The notes beneath the pieces were generated by a model that was not told where the DNA came from, ran no database searches, and saw only the letters and a list, made by a program, of their open reading frames with translations. 26,227 nucleotides of DNA from CAZZCN01 sp964652975. GTDB taxonomy: Bacteria > Bacillota > Clostridia > Saccharofermentanales > UBA5734. The stretch is taken from assembly GCA_964652975.1 (NCBI GenBank), contig CAZZCN010000048.1, positions 1 to 26,227 on the forward strand. The letters are read 5' to 3'. Shown in pieces: positions 22,573-26,227 of the stretch (position 1 is the first letter of the stretch; each line of letters opens with the position of its first letter). Position numbers and translations under genes: made by a program.

Positions 22573-23529
22573 ATGTTTTCAATAGGAATTGATTTAGGTG
22601 GGACGAACATAGCAGCCGGAGTTGTTGACGAAAAGGGCAATATTATTGCAAAAGCGAGTATTCCGACACAGGCACAGAGGCATTATACCGAAATAATCGC
22701 CGACATGGCAAAAGTGGCAATGATGGCATGCGAAAAAGCAGAAGTTGACATATCAAAAGCCAGTGGTATAGGCATAGGCTCCCCTGGAACCGTTGACTCA
22801 AAAAACGGTGTCCTGGTATATACAAACAACATCAATTTTGAGAACGTTCCGATGAGAGATGAACTTCAAAAGCACATTAAACTTCCTGTATATATAAGTA
22901 ATGATGCAAACTGTGCAGCGCTTGGAGAGACGGCTCAGACCGGTGCTGCCAAAGGGTACAGAAATGTGATATTAATAACATTAGGTACCGGAGTAGGCGG
23001 CGGCATAATAATCGACGGCAGAATTTACGAGGGCAATTACAGCGCCGGTGCAGAGCTTGGGCACACTCTGATGGTATTGGATGGCGAACCCTGCACCTGT
23101 GGCAGAAACGGCTGCTGGGAGAGTTATGCATCCGCAACGGCGTTGATCAGACAGACAGCACGAGCTATAGAAAAAGACAAAAACACCATCATGTGGGACA
23201 TGATTGAGCATGACCTCGAAAAGGTCAGCGGAAGAACAGCATTCGATGCATCCAGAAAAGGCGACAAGCTTGGACTGGAGATCGTAAAGGAATACATCAA
23301 GTATCTCTCCGAAGGATTAATCGACATGATTAATATTTTCCGCCCTGAGATTGTACTTATTGGCGGTGGCGTGTGCAACGAAGGCGAATACCTGTTTGAA
23401 CCTGTTAGAGAATACACGAAAAAATACGTTTATGGCGGCACGAGAACACCAATGCCTCCTATAGAAAAAGCAAAACTCGGCAACGATGCCGGAATTATCG
23501 GGGCAGCAATGCTTGTAAGGGAAGGTTAG
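22573..23529 (+). CDS. ROK-family sugar kinase (glucokinase-like)
   Basis: A 318-aa cytoplasmic ROK kinase that phosphorylates a hexose with ATP. The N-terminal phosphate loop is MFSIGIDLGGTNIAAGVV. GIGIGSPGTVDSKNG and SNDANCAALGE (catalytic Asp) follow, then TLGTGVGGGIIIDG. The ROK zinc signature is GHT with CTCGRNGCWESYAS. The C-terminus includes VLIGGGVCNEGEYL. Closest in pattern to Firmicute glucokinases, but fructose or mannose could also fit given the neighbouring mannose-6-phosphate isomerase. ATG 22573 follows AAAGGTGG; the longer in-frame start at 22480 would run through the leader hairpins and was rejected. manA starts 5 bp after the stop. Confidence 0.88.
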   Translation: MFSIGIDLGGTNIAAGVVDEKGNIIAKASIPTQAQRHYTEIIADMAKVAMMACEKAEVDISKASGIGIGSPGTVDSKNGVLVYTNNINFENVPMRDELQKHIKLPVYISNDANCAALGETAQTGAAKGYRNVILITLGTGVGGGIIIDGRIYEGNYSAGAELGHTLMVLDGEPCTCGRNGCWESYASATALIRQTARAIEKDKNTIMWDMIEHDLEKVSGRTAFDASRKGDKLGLEIVKEYIKYLSEGLIDMINIFRPEIVLIGGGVCNEGEYLFEPVREYTKKYVYGGTRTPMPPIEKAKLGNDAGIIGAAMLVREG

Positions 23530-23534
23530 ATTTT

Positions 23535-24512
23535 ATGAACGAAAACAACAAATACCCCATTCTTATGATACCTGCATTCAAGGACTATCTCTGGGGTGGC
23601 AACAGGCTTATAAAGGAATGGGGAAAGCCATCTCCATACGATATTGCAGCAGAAAGCTGGGAACTGTCCGCACATAAGAATGGACAAAGTACCGGAGGCA
23701 ATGGCTTACTTGCAGGCAAAACACTGGGAGAAATAGTAGATTATTATGGCAAGGACTGTCTTGGCACCAATAACGCGCAGGCGGATCGTTTTCCCGTACT
23801 GATAAAACTCATTGACTCCAAGCAGCGTCTTTCGATCCAGGTACATCCGGATGACACATACGCTCTTGCAAATGAAGGCGACTACGGCAAGACGGAAATG
23901 TGGTATATTGCTGAGGCCCAGGAGGGCAGCTACATTCTTTGTGGCTTCAAAAAAGATATCACCGCCGAGGAATACGCGAAGGCCATCGAAGACAACACTA
24001 TCACAGATTATCTTAATAAAGTTCCTGTGAAGAAAGGTGATGTGTTTTTTATATCACCGGGAACAGTTCATGCAATCTGTGAAGGTACAATCATAGCGGA
24101 GATACAGCAGAATTCCGATGTTACATACCGAGTTTACGACTATAACCGGGTCGGCGCCGACGGGAAGACCAGACCGCTGCATATCAGCAAGGCTATAGAT
24201 GTGTCACGCCTCACAAGTGATGAATACACAGGTAAACCCGAAGGCGAAAAGATTTCAGAACCGGGTTACGACAGCACGTTGCTTATCAAATGCAATTATT
24301 TCACAGTTACCGAATATGATATTCATGATGTGTGTGATATCACGGCCGGCGGTAATTCATTCCAGAGTCTGCTATTCCTGGAAGGCGAAGGAGATATCGC
24401 TTATAAGGATGGAGAAGTCCCGTTTAAAAGAGGCGATACGTTTTTTATACCTGCTGACATGGGCGAATATTCAATACATGGTAAGACAAAGGTTCTGTTA
24501 ACTATAAAATAG
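23535..24512 (+). CDS. manA: Mannose-6-phosphate isomerase, class I
   Basis: A 325-aa zinc-dependent isomerase interconverting mannose-6-phosphate and fructose-6-phosphate, of the short Firmicute type. It begins with PAFKDYLWGGNRL and AAESWELSAH. The cupin metal site is visible: IQVHPDD (Q102, H104), KTEMWYI (E121) and SPGTVHAI (H179). EIQQNSDVTYRVYDYNR and RPLHISKA follow. It overlaps no other gene and sits 5 bp after the ROK kinase, so the pair forms a hexose-entry operon (kinase plus isomerase feeding glycolysis or mannosylation). Its ribosome site GGAAGG lies in the end of the ROK gene. Confidence 0.92.
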   Translation: MNENNKYPILMIPAFKDYLWGGNRLIKEWGKPSPYDIAAESWELSAHKNGQSTGGNGLLAGKTLGEIVDYYGKDCLGTNNAQADRFPVLIKLIDSKQRLSIQVHPDDTYALANEGDYGKTEMWYIAEAQEGSYILCGFKKDITAEEYAKAIEDNTITDYLNKVPVKKGDVFFISPGTVHAICEGTIIAEIQQNSDVTYRVYDYNRVGADGKTRPLHISKAIDVSRLTSDEYTGKPEGEKISEPGYDSTLLIKCNYFTVTEYDIHDVCDITAGGNSFQSLLFLEGEGDIAYKDGEVPFKRGDTFFIPADMGEYSIHGKTKVLLTIK

Positions 24513-24963
24513 ACTGAATACAGCAGATTTATATCACAATAAATGCTAGGGTTATTTTTAAAATGGATAATGGATTCAATCTAGCTAGTTTACAGAATTA
24601 ATACCCTGAAACATTTGTTTTATATGTATAGTGTCTGTTATATTTTTATTGTTGCAAAATTTGCCTTGATTTAAAGTCCGTTAGGCATTTATTTTGAAAG
24701 GTCATTTTATGTTAACTTCTATTAGCATAAAATGACTTTTTATTTTTGCCTGCAAATACTTGATTGACTTTGATTGTCACCGTAAATTATAATCTTAAGC
24801 AGTGTCGTTAAGACTACAGACTACTGATATTTCCAATCATTTTAAAGTCGATACAGTAAAAATACAAATGATACCTTATCTGATATTTTATTTGGTTGAT
24901 ATTATTGTCTGCAATGTTTTTTTGGTACTGGTATTAAATAAATATTATAAGGGAGAGCAAATT
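24513..24963 (+). other. 451-bp spacer between manA and the MFS gene
   Basis: AT-rich with no credible gene. It includes one strong terminator (24697-24747), listed separately, and a weak TGCCT...AGGCA pairing around 24662-24688. GGGAG before ATG 24964 serves the next gene. No clear promoter was identified. Confidence 0.5.
24697..24747 (+). terminator. Rho-independent terminator
   Basis: GTCATTTTATG (24701-24711) pairs with CATAAAATGAC (24726-24736), extended by AAAG with TTTT to about 15 bp, and is followed by TTTTTATTTTT. It lies about 185 bp after manA and ends the ROK-manA transcript. Confidence 0.8.
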
Positions 24964-26227
24964 ATGAGCGAATCTAATCAGGTAAAGACAACCAATCGCT
25001 GGATTCCGGTAATCGCATGCGTAGTGATTCAGTTGTGTCTCGGAACGGCTTATATCTGGTCGGTTTTCCAGACCGGTATTGCCAAAGTGCTGTTTGCTGG
25101 AGATAACGCAGCCGCAGCGTTGACATTTTCATTGTTGTTAGGCGTATTGACATTCGGTAGCACAATAGGAGGAAGACTCCAGGACAAGAAATCTCCAAGA
25201 CCTGTTGTTATGGTCGGTGGAATAATCCTTGGTCTAGGATTCATACTCGCATCTTTTACCACAGCCCAATATCCGTGGATGTTGTGGGTGACTTACGGTG
25301 TTCTTGGCGGATTTGGAATGGGTATGATCTACTCTACATTGATTGCCACATGCCAGAAATGGTTCCCTGACAAAAGAGGGCTTATCACAGGAATAATCGT
25401 TTCAGCTCTTGGCTTCGGCGGTGTTATTTTTACCCCGATTGCCCGTAAGCTTATCGTTTACTTCAAACCCGACGGAGAACTCAAGACATTCTTTTGGCTT
25501 GGAGTGATTTTTGTCGTTGTAACCTTTATCGGTTCGCTATTTGTCAAGAATCCCCCCGCAGGATATTCACCAAACGGTTATGTTGCTCCTGCTATCAACA
25601 AACATAATATAATCCATCAGGATTTCACACCAAGCGCAATGCTTAAGACACCTCAGTTCTACCTTGTTACTATCACTTTACTGCTTGCATGCATGGCTGG
25701 TCTGATGATGATAGGCTTTGCATCACCGATAGCAGTTGCAAAGGGGCTTACAGTGGAAGTTGCAGCTGTCGGAGTCATGATCATTGCGATTTTCAATTCA
25801 CTGGGAAGACTCTTCTGGGGTTTCATCTCAGACAAGCTTGGCAGAAAGAACACAATCCTTTTACTTCTTGCAGTAACAGCGATAAGCATTTTATTTGTTA
25901 GCTATGTCCCTGGAATTTTGATTTTCGTACTTATCGGTATAATCGGATTCGTATATGGCGGATTCCTTGGAGTATTTCCAGCTCTTACAGCGGATTTCTT
26001 TGGCTCAAAAAACATGGGAGTGAACTACGGTATTGTACTATTAGGATTCGGCGTTGGAGCAATCGTTTCATCATACATTGCAGGATATTACAAGAACCTT
26101 GCAAATGTTGTTGTTGATGGAGTCAAGACAGTCGTTCTTTCCAATATGCAGCCTGCCTTCATAATCGCCTCATTGGCAGCTGTTGTCGGTATCGTTTTGA
26201 TGCTGTTTTTGAAGCCACCCGCAGAGA
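24964..26227 (+). CDS. OFA-family MFS transporter (3' truncated by window edge)
   Basis: An open frame of 421 codons that runs off the right edge. It begins MSESNQVKTTNRWIPVIACV and shows about 11-12 hydrophobic segments. Features of the oxalate/formate antiporter (OFA) family of the major facilitator superfamily are QLCLGTAYIWSVF in TM1, the loop GGRLQDKKSPRPVV between TM2 and TM3, and GFGMGMIYSTLIATCQKWFPDKRG in TM4-TM5. GRLFWGFISDKLGRKNT is the second-half signature. OFA members move small carboxylates such as oxalate, formate or lactate; the substrate here is unknown. GGGAG lies 8 nt before ATG 24964. The visible end (LMLFLKPPAE) suggests only the C-terminal tail is missing. Confidence 0.88.
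   Translation, partial: MSESNQVKTTNRWIPVIACVVIQLCLGTAYIWSVFQTGIAKVLFAGDNAAAALTFSLLLGVLTFGSTIGGRLQDKKSPRPVVMVGGIILGLGFILASFTTAQYPWMLWVTYGVLGGFGMGMIYSTLIATCQKWFPDKRGLITGIIVSALGFGGVIFTPIARKLIVYFKPDGELKTFFWLGVIFVVVTFIGSLFVKNPPAGYSPNGYVAPAINKHNIIHQDFTPSAMLKTPQFYLVTITLLLACMAGLMMIGFASPIAVAKGLTVEVAAVGVMIIAIFNSLGRLFWGFISDKLGRKNTILLLLAVTAISILFVSYVPGILIFVLIGIIGFVYGGFLGVFPALTADFFGSKNMGVNYGIVLLGFGVGAIVSSYIAGYYKNLANVVVDGVKTVVLSNMQPAFIIASLAAVVGIVLMLFLKPPAE

Overview
The window looks like a draft contig or metagenome-assembled scaffold from a low-GC, anaerobic Firmicute, most likely a Clostridia relative. Signs of this are AT-rich intergenic DNA, strong Shine-Dalgarno sites (AGGAG/GGAGG), Cys-type sulfatases, a phosphotransacetylase/acetate kinase fermentation module, a DUF3006 gene next to a ComEC-like hydrolase, and long bacterial-type ProRS. 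A run of 100 N (4525-4624) is a scaffold gap inside a gene. No rRNA, tRNA, CRISPR array or complete insertion sequence was recognised.

Layout. 1-3106 (+): the tail of a probable glycosyltransferase, then two paralogous formylglycine-type sulfatases that share a near-identical translation leader, with a decayed gene fragment between them. 3146-6430 (-): hipB, hipA and tmcAL. tmcAL is broken by the N gap and carries an unusual low-complexity insertion. Two tandem promoters inside a 34-bp direct repeat drive hipBA. 6727-9406 (+): a secreted ComEC-like metallo-beta-lactamase-fold protein, a 3-copy 29-bp tandem repeat, a DUF3006 protein and a membrane-anchored protein of unknown function. 9692-13564 (+): pta followed by two tandem ackA paralogues, forming an acetyl-CoA to acetyl-phosphate to acetate and ATP module. 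13565-14058 is a hairpin-packed convergent spacer. 14059-16070 (-): a shikimate-kinase-like gene and a single-protein HTH-HipA kinase fusion with its own dyad operator. 16273-17973 (+): proS. 18432-22141 (+): a large secreted protein with DNRLRE, ricin-lectin and caspase-like (His/Cys) regions, followed by a lipoprotein. 22573-24512 (+): a ROK sugar kinase and manA operon. 24964-end (+): a truncated OFA-family MFS transporter.

The most unusual signal is in the spacers around pta-ackA1-ackA2 and downstream. They are built almost entirely from short perfect hairpins joined by conserved single-stranded linkers. Between copies, several stem base pairs change on both strands together (A-T, C-G and T-A at the same position), while the linkers stay constant. 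The first arms of some hairpins also supply the stop codons of pta and ackA1. This looks like a modular, structure-conserved repeat family rather than ordinary terminators. The second notable item is the secreted DNRLRE/ricin/caspase-like protein paired with a lipoprotein.

All functional calls come from reading the translated sequence and recalling family motifs. No database search was run.
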